In this document: positions 1 through 9,013 of the stretch, piece by piece
How positions within the stretch are numbered: position 1 is the stretch's first letter
Layout: each line of letters begins with the position of its first letter
NCBI RefSeq assembly: GCF_008064665.1
Contig: NZ_VRZA01000004.1
Span: 1-64,000 of the forward strand
Source of the DNA: Parahaliea maris
GTDB taxonomy: Bacteria > Pseudomonadota > Gammaproteobacteria > Pseudomonadales > Halieaceae
Length of the DNA: 64,000 nucleotides
Direction of reading: 5' to 3'
Translations under genes and position numbers: made by a program
The notes under the pieces: generated by a model
The model's database searches: none
The model's input: only the letters and a program-made list of their open reading frames with translations
What the model was told of the DNA's origin: nothing

Positions 1-165
1 CAAACAGGCCGGATATATGGCAGCAACCTGTCCCTGACACCGAGTTCCAGCCTTGCATCGGGGGAGGAGACCATATATGGGTTCACGGCGAGTCCCGGAA
101 GGGCTCCGGACCCCGCAGGCGCGGGTTCAATACTCCAAAACACTCCGGATACAGCCGGAAGTCTA
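1..165. other. left-edge stretch without a supported gene
   Basis: No ORF with family signal is visible. The stretch lies downstream of the minus-strand M16 protease gene. It contains a 10-base palindrome CCATATATGG at 71-80, a related GGATATATGG near 11, and a small GC hairpin (CCCGC/GCGGG) near 113-125. None of these is followed by a clear T-tract on either strand. It may hold the 3' untranslated region of the protease gene and the promoter of a gene beyond the edge. Confidence 0.4.
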
Positions 166-3108
166 TTACAGCACCAACTTCTCCAGCCCCAGTTCGGCAC
201 CCGCATCCGCCTGCGCGCCACTGGTAATCACCGCCGTACTGGCCAGTTCCGGCCTGAGGTAGCTTTCCGCCACCCGCCGCAGATCATCCAGCGACACATC
301 GAGGATTCGCTGGCGGAAGATCACGCGCTGGTCGTGGTCACGACCGAACATGCGGTTGTGGAAGTGCTGCTTCGCTTCCCCGGCCGGTGAGCTCGGTTTA
401 TCCATGCTGCCGATCACGCCGAGAATCGCCTCTTCCAGGGCGCGGGACTCGTGGGCAGTCTCCAGCAGCCAGGCTATAGACGCGTCGAAATCGTCCAGTG
501 TGCCGGCCAGGCGCGGGTCGCGGTAGGAGTAGAAGCGGAAGGCCGCGATGCCGCTGTCCTGGGTGGCGCCGCCGCCGTAGGCGCCGCCTTTTTCGCGGAT
601 GGCGCGGTGCAGGAAGCCGTTGCGCAGGAACCCGCCCAGTACCACCAGCGCCGCCGCGTCCGGGTGGCCTACCGGTACCGTGGGGTAGGCCCGGGCGCAG
701 AAATTCACCTGGGTATTGGCCACCCACAGCTGTTTGACCGTTTCGCGGAGCGGGGGCAGGTGGAAGGGTTTACCCGCCGTGGCGGCCGGGGCGGCACTCC
801 AGGCGTCCAGGGTGGTTTGGGCAAAGTTCTCGATGTGGGGTTCATCGGCGATGCACAGCAATTGCCGGGGCATGCCGGTGATCTGGTTGTGCAGTTGTGC
901 CAGATCGTCGGCGAAGGCCGCCAGTGCGTCCGGCACCTGCAGGCTCTGGTCCAGTTCCCGCAGGGACTTGATGCCGGAGAGGCCCGAGAGTTTGTGATTG
1001 AGCCGGGCCAGCGGGCTCATGCCGGCACAGGCGGCGGCCATGGCGAGGCCGTGGCCGTTGCCGGTAACTGCCTGTTCGCGGCGGGCCCGTTGCTGGCTGA
1101 TCAGTTCGCGTATCCGCCCGTGTTCGCCAAAGCCCGGCGAGGCCAGGGTGTCCAGCATGAGTTGGGTCTGGGCAGCGCCGTTGCGCGCCAGCGCCTTGGA
1201 GGACAGCACGAAGTTGCCGTCCAGGTGTTGTTCGTTATCCACGTGCCCGCGCATGGAGGTGAAGGCATTCAGTGCGCCGACGGTAGCGGAATGCCGGTGC
1301 TGGGTGGCCAGGTAGCTGTCGCCGCCCACGCCCAGTTCGGTGAGGATGTTGGTGTACAGAGGCAGCAGGGGTAACTGCTCGTCTGCCAGCGCCGGCAGGG
1401 ACGAAATGACCTGCTGGTACACCAGGCCGTTGGTACCCTGGGTATAGCAGGTCTGGCGCATCGATCCGGCGTTGCGCTCGCTGTATTCCAGTTCCGGCAG
1501 TGAGGCAGGAATGTCGCTGCGCTCCACCCGCGGCAATACGTTGGGGTCGTCCACCTGTAACTGGCGCTGTTCCAGCGCCTCGGCGCGCTGGATCACGCGC
1601 TCCATGTCGGCGGGTTCCATCCCCGCCTTGATTTTCGCCAGCCGCTCCGCTTCGGCGCTGGCGCGTCGCTCCGACAGTTCCTTGTCTGGGTGCATGACCA
1701 GGGTGACGCGATGGGGGTTGTCGAGCAGCAGATCCCGGGCCAGTTGGCGAATGAATTCCGGGTTCTCGATGTCCTGTCGCAGTTGCGCGATAACCGGGTC
1801 GAGGTCCAGCACGCCAATGGGGTCGGCGTAGTGGGTGGCGCAGCCCAGGGCCTGCAGGATGAGTTGCAGGCCATAGGGGTAGGAGTCGCCGCTGATTTCC
1901 CGCTGGTGCAGTTCCAGCTGGTGCAGGACGGCTTCCAGTTGTTCGTGGGCGACGCCTTCATCCGCCAGCTTGCCGATGACCTCCAGGACCAGGGCTTCCA
2001 CCGCGTCGGCGCGATCGGCTTCACTGCCTTCCAGCCCGCAGCAGAACACCATCTGGCGCATGGAGTCCTCCAGCCCGCAGAGGGGGGAGGGCGCCTGGCC
2101 CAGGTCGGTGGTTTCCAGGGCGTGCATCAGCGGCGACGCACTGTTGTCGATCAATACGCTGGCCAGCAGCTGTGCCCGCAGCATCTGCAGCAGGTCGGTG
2201 CTCTCGCCCAGGACCCAGCCGACAACCACGTGGGTCTTGTTGTCGCTGGGGCCGCTGTCGTCGAAGGCGTAGGGCCGGTTGATGCGCAGGGGCTGTGGCA
2301 GGGACTGCTCTGGCGGGACCTCGATGCGCAGGTCCTGGCGTTCGAAGTGCGCCAGGGCCTTCTGTTCGAATACCGCCTGGTGCTCATTGGCGGCGATGTC
2401 GCCAAAGGTCATGAAAATGGCGTTGCTGGGGTGATAGTGGCTTTTGTAGAAGGTCCGGAGCTGCTCGTAGGTCAGGTCGGGAATGTGTTCCGGGTCGCCA
2501 CCGCTGTTGTAGTGGTAGGTTACCGTGGGGAACAGGTGTTCACAGAGATTCTGCCACAGGGTGCTGCTGACGGAGCTCATCGCGCCCTTCATTTCGTTGA
2601 ACACCACGCCCTTGAAGACCAGCGGGCTGCTGCTGTCGTGAGCCTCCTCGAATTCGACCCGGTGACCCTCCTGGGCAAAGTCCAGTTCCTCCAGCTTGGA
2701 GAAGAACACCGCGTCCAGGTACACATCCAGCAGGTTGTTGAAGTCCTTGCGGTTCTGGCTGGCGAAGGGATAGGCGGTCCAGTCGGAACTGGTGAAGGCG
2801 TTCATGAAGGTATTCAGGGAGCGCCGCAGCATCATGAAGAAGGGGTCGCGCACGGGGTAGCGCTCGGAACCGCACAGGGCGGTGTGCTCGAGAATGTGGG
2901 CTACACCGGTAGAGTCCGAGGGGACCGTGCGCAGGGCCACCAGGAATACGTTCTCGGCATTGTCGGCGGCCAGGTGGTAGTGCACGGCGCCGGTGGCGCG
3001 GTGACGGTACTCTTCCACCCGCAGGTTGAGCGAGTCGATCTCTACCTGGCGCAGGGCTTCGAAGGCGGGGTGGGTTTCTGTTGAGAGGGCCTGGGGGCTT
3101 GTGCTCAT
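166..3108 (-). CDS. insulinase-family M16C metalloprotease (PreP-like)
   Basis: Predicted 980-residue zinc peptidase of the presequence-protease/M16C type, which degrades peptides inside a closed two-half chamber. The inverted zinc motif HxxEH appears as HILEH at about residue 73, in the context GVAHILEHTALCGS, followed by the family-typical FMNAFTSSDWTAYPFAS block. The C-terminal half contains the usual REKGGAYGGG segment. Length fits the family (about 970-1000 residues). The open frame extends further upstream, but that part has low-complexity Pro/Ser composition, so the ATG at 3106-3108 before STSPQALSTE is preferred. No signal peptide is seen, so it is probably cytoplasmic. It lies 52 bases downstream of the cyclotransferase gene on the same strand and is possibly cotranscribed with it. 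Confidence 0.9.
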   Translation of the reverse strand: MSTSPQALSTETHPAFEALRQVEIDSLNLRVEEYRHRATGAVHYHLAADNAENVFLVALRTVPSDSTGVAHILEHTALCGSERYPVRDPFFMMLRRSLNTFMNAFTSSDWTAYPFASQNRKDFNNLLDVYLDAVFFSKLEELDFAQEGHRVEFEEAHDSSSPLVFKGVVFNEMKGAMSSVSSTLWQNLCEHLFPTVTYHYNSGGDPEHIPDLTYEQLRTFYKSHYHPSNAIFMTFGDIAANEHQAVFEQKALAHFERQDLRIEVPPEQSLPQPLRINRPYAFDDSGPSDNKTHVVVGWVLGESTDLLQMLRAQLLASVLIDNSASPLMHALETTDLGQAPSPLCGLEDSMRQMVFCCGLEGSEADRADAVEALVLEVIGKLADEGVAHEQLEAVLHQLELHQREISGDSYPYGLQLILQALGCATHYADPIGVLDLDPVIAQLRQDIENPEFIRQLARDLLLDNPHRVTLVMHPDKELSERRASAEAERLAKIKAGMEPADMERVIQRAEALEQRQLQVDDPNVLPRVERSDIPASLPELEYSERNAGSMRQTCYTQGTNGLVYQQVISSLPALADEQLPLLPLYTNILTELGVGGDSYLATQHRHSATVGALNAFTSMRGHVDNEQHLDGNFVLSSKALARNGAAQTQLMLDTLASPGFGEHGRIRELISQQRARREQAVTGNGHGLAMAAACAGMSPLARLNHKLSGLSGIKSLRELDQSLQVPDALAAFADDLAQLHNQITGMPRQLLCIADEPHIENFAQTTLDAWSAAPAATAGKPFHLPPLRETVKQLWVANTQVNFCARAYPTVPVGHPDAAALVVLGGFLRNGFLHRAIREKGGAYGGGATQDSGIAAFRFYSYRDPRLAGTLDDFDASIAWLLETAHESRALEEAILGVIGSMDKPSSPAGEAKQHFHNRMFGRDHDQRVIFRQRILDVSLDDLRRVAESYLRPELASTAVITSGAQADAGAELGLEKLVL

Positions 3109-3160
3109 ATAGGTTCCAGCAGGGCGCGTATCGTGCGCCGGTTGGCGATAGCTAACGGAT

Positions 3161-3928
3161 TCAGTGAGCGGTGTCGGCGCGCTCAAAGGGCTCGATCCGG
3201 AACAACCAGGGCCAGCGCTTTCCGGTGACCCAGATAGCGCCGTCGGCGGGGTTGTGGGCGATGCCGTTGAGAACGTCGGTGCCGCGCAGTCTGTCACTGT
3301 CAGGCAGCAGGCCGGTGAGGTCAAGACGCGACTCAACCTTGCCGGTGTCAGGATCAATGATAACAATGTCGTCGGTCTTCCACACGTTGGCCCAGATGCG
3401 GCCGTCGATCCACTCCAGCTCGTTGAGCTGGTAGACCGGCGTGCCGTCCGCAGTGACCGCCAGGGTGCGGGTGATCCTGGCATCTTCCCGGTTCATGAAA
3501 AACAGCTTGTCGCTGCCGTCTGACTGGATCAGCTGGGTACCGTTCCAGGTGATCCCCCAGCCCTCACCCGGCAGGCGCAGCACCTGCTCCACCTCCAGGC
3601 TGTCCCGCCGGTAGACCAGCATGGCCCTGGCCCGCCAGGTAAGCTGGAAAATCCGGTCCTCCACCACGACCAGGCCTTCGCCCCACAGCCGCGGATTGAG
3701 ACGCCGGCCGTCCCTCAGCTTGCCCGTGGCGAAGTCGTAGCGCAGCAGTCGGGACTCACCATAGCCGCCCGTGCTCTCCCAGAGGTCACCGTCGACAATC
3801 TGCAGCCCCTGGACAAAATTGTCCCGGGAATGGGGTTTACGCTCGAGTACCCGGTAGTCCAGCACCGTCTGGGCGACGACGATCGCAGGCGTCAGCGCCA
3901 GGGTCAACAGCAGGAGCAGGCGACTCAC
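3161..3928 (-). CDS. glutaminyl-peptide cyclotransferase, exported
   Basis: Predicted 255-residue beta-propeller glutamine cyclotransferase, which converts N-terminal Gln of secreted peptides or proteins to pyroglutamate. Family blocks visible are FVQGLQ near the mature N-terminus, GEGLVV, QLTWR, GWGIT, LNELEWIDGRIWANVW, and the C-terminal LNGIAHNP..WVTGKRWP. The start is a GTG at 3926-3928 whose GTGA overlaps the mnmC stop codon. This start leaves a clean signal peptide (SRLLLLLTLALTPAIVVAQ), whereas the longer open frame prepends out-of-context Pro/Gly-rich sequence. The overlap implies translational coupling to mnmC, although the functions (tRNA modification, periplasmic cyclisation) seem unrelated. 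Confidence 0.88.
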   Translation of the reverse strand: MSRLLLLLTLALTPAIVVAQTVLDYRVLERKPHSRDNFVQGLQIVDGDLWESTGGYGESRLLRYDFATGKLRDGRRLNPRLWGEGLVVVEDRIFQLTWRARAMLVYRRDSLEVEQVLRLPGEGWGITWNGTQLIQSDGSDKLFFMNREDARITRTLAVTADGTPVYQLNELEWIDGRIWANVWKTDDIVIIDPDTGKVESRLDLTGLLPDSDRLRGTDVLNGIAHNPADGAIWVTGKRWPWLFRIEPFERADTAH

Positions 3929-5973
3929 CGGCGCTTGCGGCCCAGGTCCCGGATCAGGAAGCGGGCCGGCGCCAGTGCGCGGGCCAGGTAGCGCGGCAGC
4001 GGCGGGGCCTCGCTGCAGGCCTGGCTGGCAATGAGTTCGGCGCACAGCGGCGCTGAACTGAGGCCGCGGGATCCGTGACCGGTGTTGAGGTAGAGTCCTG
4101 GCATGTAGTGTCCGGGGCTGGCAATGGCTTTGCGGGCATTCTGGCGCAGTCCGGCGAAGGCTTCCAGCAGGGCGGGGGTATCGGGCACCGGGCCCGCCAG
4201 CGGCAGGTAGTCCGGGGTGGTGCAGCGGAAACCCACGCGCCCATCGAGGGAGTCCGGTTCGCAGGTAGCCAGGGCGTTCGCCCAGTCCGGTACTGCGGCG
4301 GCCAGTTTGTCCAGGTTGTAGCGGTGATCCTCTGGCCGCTGCAGTGAGGTGTCCTCACCCAGGTTGAAGGTGGCGCCAATGCAGTGCTCTCCAGGCGCCG
4401 GGGCAATATAGCCTTCATGGCAGAGCGCTGCCCGCAGCTGGTTGAAGGGCCGGCCGGCGGGGAGGTGGGTGGTCTGGCCGCGAATGGGCTGCAGCGGCAA
4501 CCAGTCCAGGCCAGCGATGCCGCCGCTGGCAGTGCCGCAGGCGATCACCGCGCAATCCGCTTGCGCCACCACCTCACCGCTGGCATTCAGTGCCTGCCAG
4601 GACTCCCCCTCCCGCCGCAGTTGCAGGGCTCCACAGTGGTCGCTCAGGGTAATGCCCGCAGCTGCGCTCCAGGCCCGGCAAAGGGCGGGCGGAGACAGCC
4701 AGCCCGAGTCGGGAAACCAGTAACCGGCGCGGGTCTGGGTAATGCCGAGTCGCGCATTCGCTGTCTCGGGATCCAGCACTGACGCCAGCTCCGGGATATC
4801 CGCCAGGCGTTCGGCCAGCACGGCGAGTTCCTCCGTATCGCGATGTTGGTGGAAGCAGCCGCAGAGGTCGCCGTCGACCCCGGCGCGAATCTGGCCACTG
4901 GCCAGCATGGCGCGATAGCCGCGGCTGGCATGGGCGAAACTGAGCAGGGCGAAGTCGCTCAGTGCCGAGTGCCGCCGGGACAGGCGGGTGTAGAGCACGC
5001 CCTGGGCATTGCCAGACGCCGCATCCGCGAGAGCGCCGGCCTCCAGCAGGCTGACCTGCAGGCCACGGCGGGCCAGGGCGGCGGCAGTGGCGCAGCCGGC
5101 GAGTCCGGCGCCGATCACCAGGGCGCTGCGCGGCGCCGGTGTGCTCCGGGCGGGAATGTCCCAGGGAGTGCCGGCTGGCAGTGGCCGGCTGGCGGGGGGA
5201 GTCGTGTCTGCAGTGGCCCCTTCCACTGGCACAGTGCCGGCGTGGGTACCCAGCAGGCGCTCCCGCTTGCGGCCGAACCCCGGCCCCTTGCGCATGCTGA
5301 AACCGGCGGCCTGCAGGGCCCGGCGCACGGCGCCGGCAGCGGTAAAGGTCGCCACGGTGGCTCCCGCCCTGCTGAGTGCGCCAATCCTTCCCAGCAGGCT
5401 ATCGGTCCACATGGCGGCGTTGCGCGCCGGGGCGAAGCCGTCAAGGTACCAGGCGTCCACCCAGCGGCGGCCGTGGTCGTCCAGGTCGGCCAGGGCATCC
5501 TCGGCCTCCGCCCACCACAGGTCCAGGGTGATCGCACCGCCGGCCAGCAGCAGTCGGTGGCAGCCGGGGATCGGCGGTGGATACTGGTCCACCAGTTCCG
5601 CCGCGAACGTGGCCAGGGCCGGCCAGGCGGCCAGTGCGCGCTCCAGGTCTGCCCGTCGCAGGGGGAACTGTTCCACCGACACATAATGCAGGCGGGGCCG
5701 GGGTTGTGGCAGTGCGGCCCAGGCCTGCCAGGTCAGCAGGAAATTGAGCCCGGTGCCAAAACCGGTCTCGCCGATCACAAATTCGTCGTGGGGGTGATTC
5801 GCCCAGCGTTGGGGCAGGCCGTTGCCTTCGAGGAAGACGTAGCGGCTCTCGGCGAGGCCGTCGTCCCGGGAGAAGTAGATATCGCCAAATTCGCTGGATC
5901 CCGGCACGCCGGCATCGCTCCACTGCAGGCGCGGTGGAGGCATGGCTTGCCAGGGTTGGTTGTCGCGCTGCAT
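3925..5973 (-). CDS. mnmC: bifunctional tRNA mnm5s2U34 methyltransferase/oxidoreductase MnmC
   Basis: Predicted 682-residue MnmC. Its FAD half oxidatively removes the carboxymethyl group of cmnm5(s2)U34 in tRNA and its SAM half then methylates nm5 to mnm5. The N-terminal part starts with PWQAMPPPRLQWSDAGVP and carries the SAM-domain blocks GETGFGTGLNFL and DAWYLDGFAPARNAAMW. The C-terminal part opens with the dinucleotide-binding GAGLAGCATAAALARRG and ends with HGSRGLSSAPLCAE. Length matches the family (about 660-690). ATG start at 5971-5973. It is the first gene of the minus-strand mnmC-cyclotransferase-M16 run. Confidence 0.96.
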   Translation of the reverse strand: MQRDNQPWQAMPPPRLQWSDAGVPGSSEFGDIYFSRDDGLAESRYVFLEGNGLPQRWANHPHDEFVIGETGFGTGLNFLLTWQAWAALPQPRPRLHYVSVEQFPLRRADLERALAAWPALATFAAELVDQYPPPIPGCHRLLLAGGAITLDLWWAEAEDALADLDDHGRRWVDAWYLDGFAPARNAAMWTDSLLGRIGALSRAGATVATFTAAGAVRRALQAAGFSMRKGPGFGRKRERLLGTHAGTVPVEGATADTTPPASRPLPAGTPWDIPARSTPAPRSALVIGAGLAGCATAAALARRGLQVSLLEAGALADAASGNAQGVLYTRLSRRHSALSDFALLSFAHASRGYRAMLASGQIRAGVDGDLCGCFHQHRDTEELAVLAERLADIPELASVLDPETANARLGITQTRAGYWFPDSGWLSPPALCRAWSAAAGITLSDHCGALQLRREGESWQALNASGEVVAQADCAVIACGTASGGIAGLDWLPLQPIRGQTTHLPAGRPFNQLRAALCHEGYIAPAPGEHCIGATFNLGEDTSLQRPEDHRYNLDKLAAAVPDWANALATCEPDSLDGRVGFRCTTPDYLPLAGPVPDTPALLEAFAGLRQNARKAIASPGHYMPGLYLNTGHGSRGLSSAPLCAELIASQACSEAPPLPRYLARALAPARFLIRDLGRKRR

Positions 5974-6169
5974 GTGGGGTCAGTTCGGCAGGCGGCGTGT
6001 CCAGGGCACCGCGGCGCTGCTGAAGCTCGCTATCTCGGCCGCAAAAAGGGCAGGCGATAATAGCAGAGGGCCCGGCCCGGCAACAGCGAGGCCGCTGGTT
6101 TTTGCCCGGCCCAGGTATTAGACTTGCGGCCCTTTATGACCACCGATTTGCACCGACGCGAGACTCACC

Positions 6170-6700
6170 ATGGCGCGAGAACAATCCCAGTCCATCCCGC
6201 GGGAACAATTCCTGACGATGTCCGTAAACCTGTTGCACAAGGTCTTTCTCGAGGCCAATCGCACCCAGGCCAAGAGTATTTACCGCGAGGTTGCCGAGGG
6301 TAAGCAGGTTGCGCTGACCAATGTCCAGATGGAGGACAAGTCGCTGGTCCGCTTTGACCTGGCGCTGGACCACAGCGAGTACCGCGGTAAACTGAACTTT
6401 GGCAGTTTCCGCGACTCACTCACCGTGCTGCTGGCGCAGATGACCGACGCCCTGCGGCAGGAAAAAAACATCACGGTATTTACCCAGGAAGACGACCCCA
6501 ATGTGATGATATTCGGGGTGACCGGGGTGACTTACGAAGAGGGCAAACCCAGCGTGCTGGTGCTCGGTGCCGATGCCGGCTCCGGCCAGCCCTCGGTCAT
6601 GCTCAAGCTGATGTACCTGGATCACAGCCAGTTCGGCGAGCCGCGGCCCCAGGTGGCCGAGGCCGGCGCTGACGCCGGCGAGGACCAGGACCCGGCCTGA
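6170..6700 (+). CDS. conserved protein of unknown function
   Basis: 176 residues, acidic, with no signal peptide or membrane segment. I do not recognise a named family. The body (LTMSVNLLHKVFLEANRTQAK, then a beta-rich stretch with QMEDKSLVRFDLALD and NVMIFGVTGV) looks like a compact folded cytoplasmic domain. The last 20 residues are Ala/Glu/Asp-rich and probably disordered. It is transcribed divergently from mnmC across a 196-base gap and convergently toward the maoC-like gene. The tandem repeat at 6704-6757 starts four bases after its stop. Codon use looks native. No function is proposed. Confidence 0.7.
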   Translation: MAREQSQSIPREQFLTMSVNLLHKVFLEANRTQAKSIYREVAEGKQVALTNVQMEDKSLVRFDLALDHSEYRGKLNFGSFRDSLTVLLAQMTDALRQEKNITVFTQEDDPNVMIFGVTGVTYEEGKPSVLVLGADAGSGQPSVMLKLMYLDHSQFGEPRPQVAEAGADAGEDQDPA

Positions 6701-6703
6701 GTT

Positions 6704-6757
6704 TCAGTCGGGCTGCGCTCAGTCGGGCTGCGCTCAGTCGGGCTGCGGTCAGTCGGC
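6704..6757 (-). repeat. 15-base tandem repeat carrying four in-frame stop codons
   Basis: Three copies of TCAGTCGGGCTGCGC (the third ends in G) are followed by a partial fourth, at 6704, 6719, 6734 and 6749. Read on the minus strand each unit contains GACTGA, and 15 is a multiple of three. The stop codon of the MaoC gene at 6749-6751 is therefore followed in frame by three further TGA codons. The repeat looks like local expansion of the gene's own terminus. Confidence 0.85.
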
Positions 6758-7222
6758 CGTGAATTGCGGCTCGGGGGGCAGGCTGATCTCGGTTTTCTCG
6801 GTCGGCGCCATGACTTCGGCGGTGCCGCTGGCCACCACCTTGTCGTGCTGGTTGCGCACGGTACAGTCCAGGCTGACCCACTGTCGTCGCTCGCGTTTTT
6901 CGCTCACTGTGAGTTCCACAGTGAGGGTGTCACCTGCTTTTACAGGGGCGCGAAAGCGCAGGGACTGCCCCAGGTAAATCGTGCCCGGTCCCGGCAGTTC
7001 CATGGCAATGGCCGCCGATACCACGGCGCCGGTAAGCATGCCGTGGGCAATCGGTTCGCCGAAGGCCGTGGTGGCGGCGAAGGCAGGGTCCAGGTGAACC
7101 GGATTGACATCGCCGCAGGCGGCGGCGAACAGCCGGATCTGCTGCATGTCGATACGGCGCTGGTAGCTGGCGCTCTGGCCGACGGTGAGTTCGTCGAAGG
7201 TAAAATTACTGCGAGTTGTCAT
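6749..7222 (-). CDS. MaoC-like (R)-specific enoyl-CoA hydratase
   Basis: 157-residue single hot-dog MaoC domain protein, predicted to hydrate trans-2-enoyl-CoA to (R)-3-hydroxyacyl-CoA (PhaJ-like). The catalytic Asp and His lie in the hydratase-2 motif ACGDVNPVHLD at residues 35-45, followed by FGEPIAHGMLTGA. The C-terminal GTAEVMAP is typical. A good ribosome binding site (GAGG) precedes the ATG at 7220-7222. The gene is divergent from the acyl-CoA ligase gene with 83 bases between, so the two may share a regulatory region and both belong to acyl-CoA metabolism. Confidence 0.88.
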   Translation of the reverse strand: MTTRSNFTFDELTVGQSASYQRRIDMQQIRLFAAACGDVNPVHLDPAFAATTAFGEPIAHGMLTGAVVSAAIAMELPGPGTIYLGQSLRFRAPVKAGDTLTVELTVSEKRERRQWVSLDCTVRNQHDKVVASGTAEVMAPTEKTEISLPPEPQFTAD

Positions 7223-7305
7223 TGTTGCCTCCTGTCACAGGGGGCACATCATAGCCCAGGCCGACGCGGTGGGGGCGAGATTTACACGAGGGGAGTACCA
7301 CAACG

Positions 7306-8997
7306 ATGTCAGATCAGGTTCTGGAAGCGCAGGCGGCGATGTACGCGAAACTCGACGCCGAACTCGGCATAGCTCCCGGTATTGACGTCAGTCGCTACAA
7401 CGATGTGGTGAGCATGGCCGAGCACAGCTTTGCGAGCTTCGCCGAGCGGCCAGCCTTCTCCAGCCTGGGTCACAGCATGAGCTACGCCGACCTGGATCAC
7501 CTGTCCGCAGCCTTTGCCAGCTGGGTGCAGCATTTCACCGACCTCGAGCCGGGGGATCGCATCGCCGTGCAGATGCCCAACCTGATCCAGTATCCGGTGG
7601 TGGTGCTGGGCGCGCTGCGCGCCGGCCTCGTGATCGTCAATACCAATCCCCTGTACAGCGAGCGCGAGATAGAGCACCAGTTCAACGATGCGGGAGTGAA
7701 GGCCCTGGTAGTGCAGGCCAACGTGGCCCAGACCGCTGCCAATGTGCTGGCGCGCACCGGTGTGAAGTACACCCTGGTCACCGAGTTGGCCGACCTGCAT
7801 CCACCGCTCAAGCGTTTCGTGATCAACAACGTCGCCAAGCACATCAAGAAAATGGTGCCGCCCTTCGATATTCCGGGAGCGATCACGCTCAACAAGGCCC
7901 TGGACGAAGGGGCCAGCCGGGCGTTCTCCCCGGTGCCGCTGGAGCGGGATGGGCTTGCCATGCTGCAGTACACCGGCGGCACTACCGGCGTGGCCAAGGG
8001 CGCCATGCTCAGCCACGGCAACCTGGTGGCCAACGCCCTGCAGGTGGATGCCCTGCTGGAAACCCATCCGCTGGGGGACGACGCTCACGTGACCGTGCAA
8101 CCGCTGCCGGTCTACCACATCTACGCCTTCATGACGTCGCTGTACAACATGCTCAAGGGCTCCCACATGATCTACATCCCCAATCCGCGGGATCTGGGCT
8201 CGGTGGTGAAAACCCTGCGGGATTACAAGCCGGATATCTTCTGCGGCCTCAACACACTGTTCATGGGGCTGTGCAATAACGAGGACTTCCGCAAGCTGGA
8301 TTTCTCCAACCTCAAGCTGACCCTGTCCGGCGGCATGGCGCTCACCCACGCTGCGGCCGAACACTGGCAGGAAATTACCGGCTGCCCGGTGTCAGAAGGT
8401 TATGGCCTGACAGAGACCTCGCCGGTGGTCTCCACCAACCCGGGAAACTGGATCATCATTGGCAGCATCGGCATTCCGGTACCCGGCACCGAAGTGAAGA
8501 TTGCCGATGACGAGGGCAATTCCCTGGGCATCGAGGAGGCCGGTGAACTGCTGGTGCGCGGCCCCCAGGTGATGCAGGGTTACTGGCAGCGCCCGGAGGA
8601 AACGGCCAAGGTCATGGACCCGGAGGGCTACTTCCGAACCGGCGACGTGGCCAAGATCCGCGAGGATGGTTTCCTGCAGATCGTCGACCGCAAGAAGGAC
8701 ATGATCGTGGTGTCCGGCTTCAACGTGTACCCCAACGAACTGGAGGACGTGCTCTACGAACATCCGGACGTGCTGGAATGCGCTGCCGTCGGCATACCCG
8801 ATGCCACCGCCGGCGAAGTGATCAAGATGTTTGTGGTCAGCAAGTCGGGTAACCTCACCGCCGAGGAAGTGCGCGAGTTCTGCCGCCGCAGCCTGACTGC
8901 CTACAAGGTACCCAAGCTGGTGGAGTTCCGCAGCGAACTGCCCAAGACCAATGTCGGCAAGATCCTGCGTCGGGAGCTGCGCGACGAACAGGCCTGA
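7306..8997 (+). CDS. fadD: long-chain fatty acid-CoA ligase
   Basis: 563-residue AMP-forming acyl-CoA synthetase that activates fatty acids for beta-oxidation or lipid synthesis. The phosphate-binding loop YTGGTTGVAKGAMLSHGN lies near residues 221-238, the second signature EGYGLTETSPVVS near 364, and the C-terminal core motif FRTGDVAKI plus the VDRKKDMIVVSGFNVYP hinge and KILRREL end follow. Length and N-terminus match Pseudomonas-type FadD. GGGGAG precedes the ATG. Only 16 bases separate it from hrpA, so cotranscription is likely. Confidence 0.94.
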   Translation: MSDQVLEAQAAMYAKLDAELGIAPGIDVSRYNDVVSMAEHSFASFAERPAFSSLGHSMSYADLDHLSAAFASWVQHFTDLEPGDRIAVQMPNLIQYPVVVLGALRAGLVIVNTNPLYSEREIEHQFNDAGVKALVVQANVAQTAANVLARTGVKYTLVTELADLHPPLKRFVINNVAKHIKKMVPPFDIPGAITLNKALDEGASRAFSPVPLERDGLAMLQYTGGTTGVAKGAMLSHGNLVANALQVDALLETHPLGDDAHVTVQPLPVYHIYAFMTSLYNMLKGSHMIYIPNPRDLGSVVKTLRDYKPDIFCGLNTLFMGLCNNEDFRKLDFSNLKLTLSGGMALTHAAAEHWQEITGCPVSEGYGLTETSPVVSTNPGNWIIIGSIGIPVPGTEVKIADDEGNSLGIEEAGELLVRGPQVMQGYWQRPEETAKVMDPEGYFRTGDVAKIREDGFLQIVDRKKDMIVVSGFNVYPNELEDVLYEHPDVLECAAVGIPDATAGEVIKMFVVSKSGNLTAEEVREFCRRSLTAYKVPKLVEFRSELPKTNVGKILRRELRDEQA

Positions 8998-9013
8998 AGG
9001 CTCGCAGCACGGT

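Noticed and set aside
71-80. CCATATATGG palindrome, similar to a CArG box
   Set aside because: Short palindromes are expected by chance; no bacterial regulator with this site is known to me and no gene start is adjacent.
121-140. GGTTCAATACTCC resembling a tRNA T-loop
   Set aside because: The flanking bases cannot form a T-stem or acceptor stem, and no D or anticodon arm is present.
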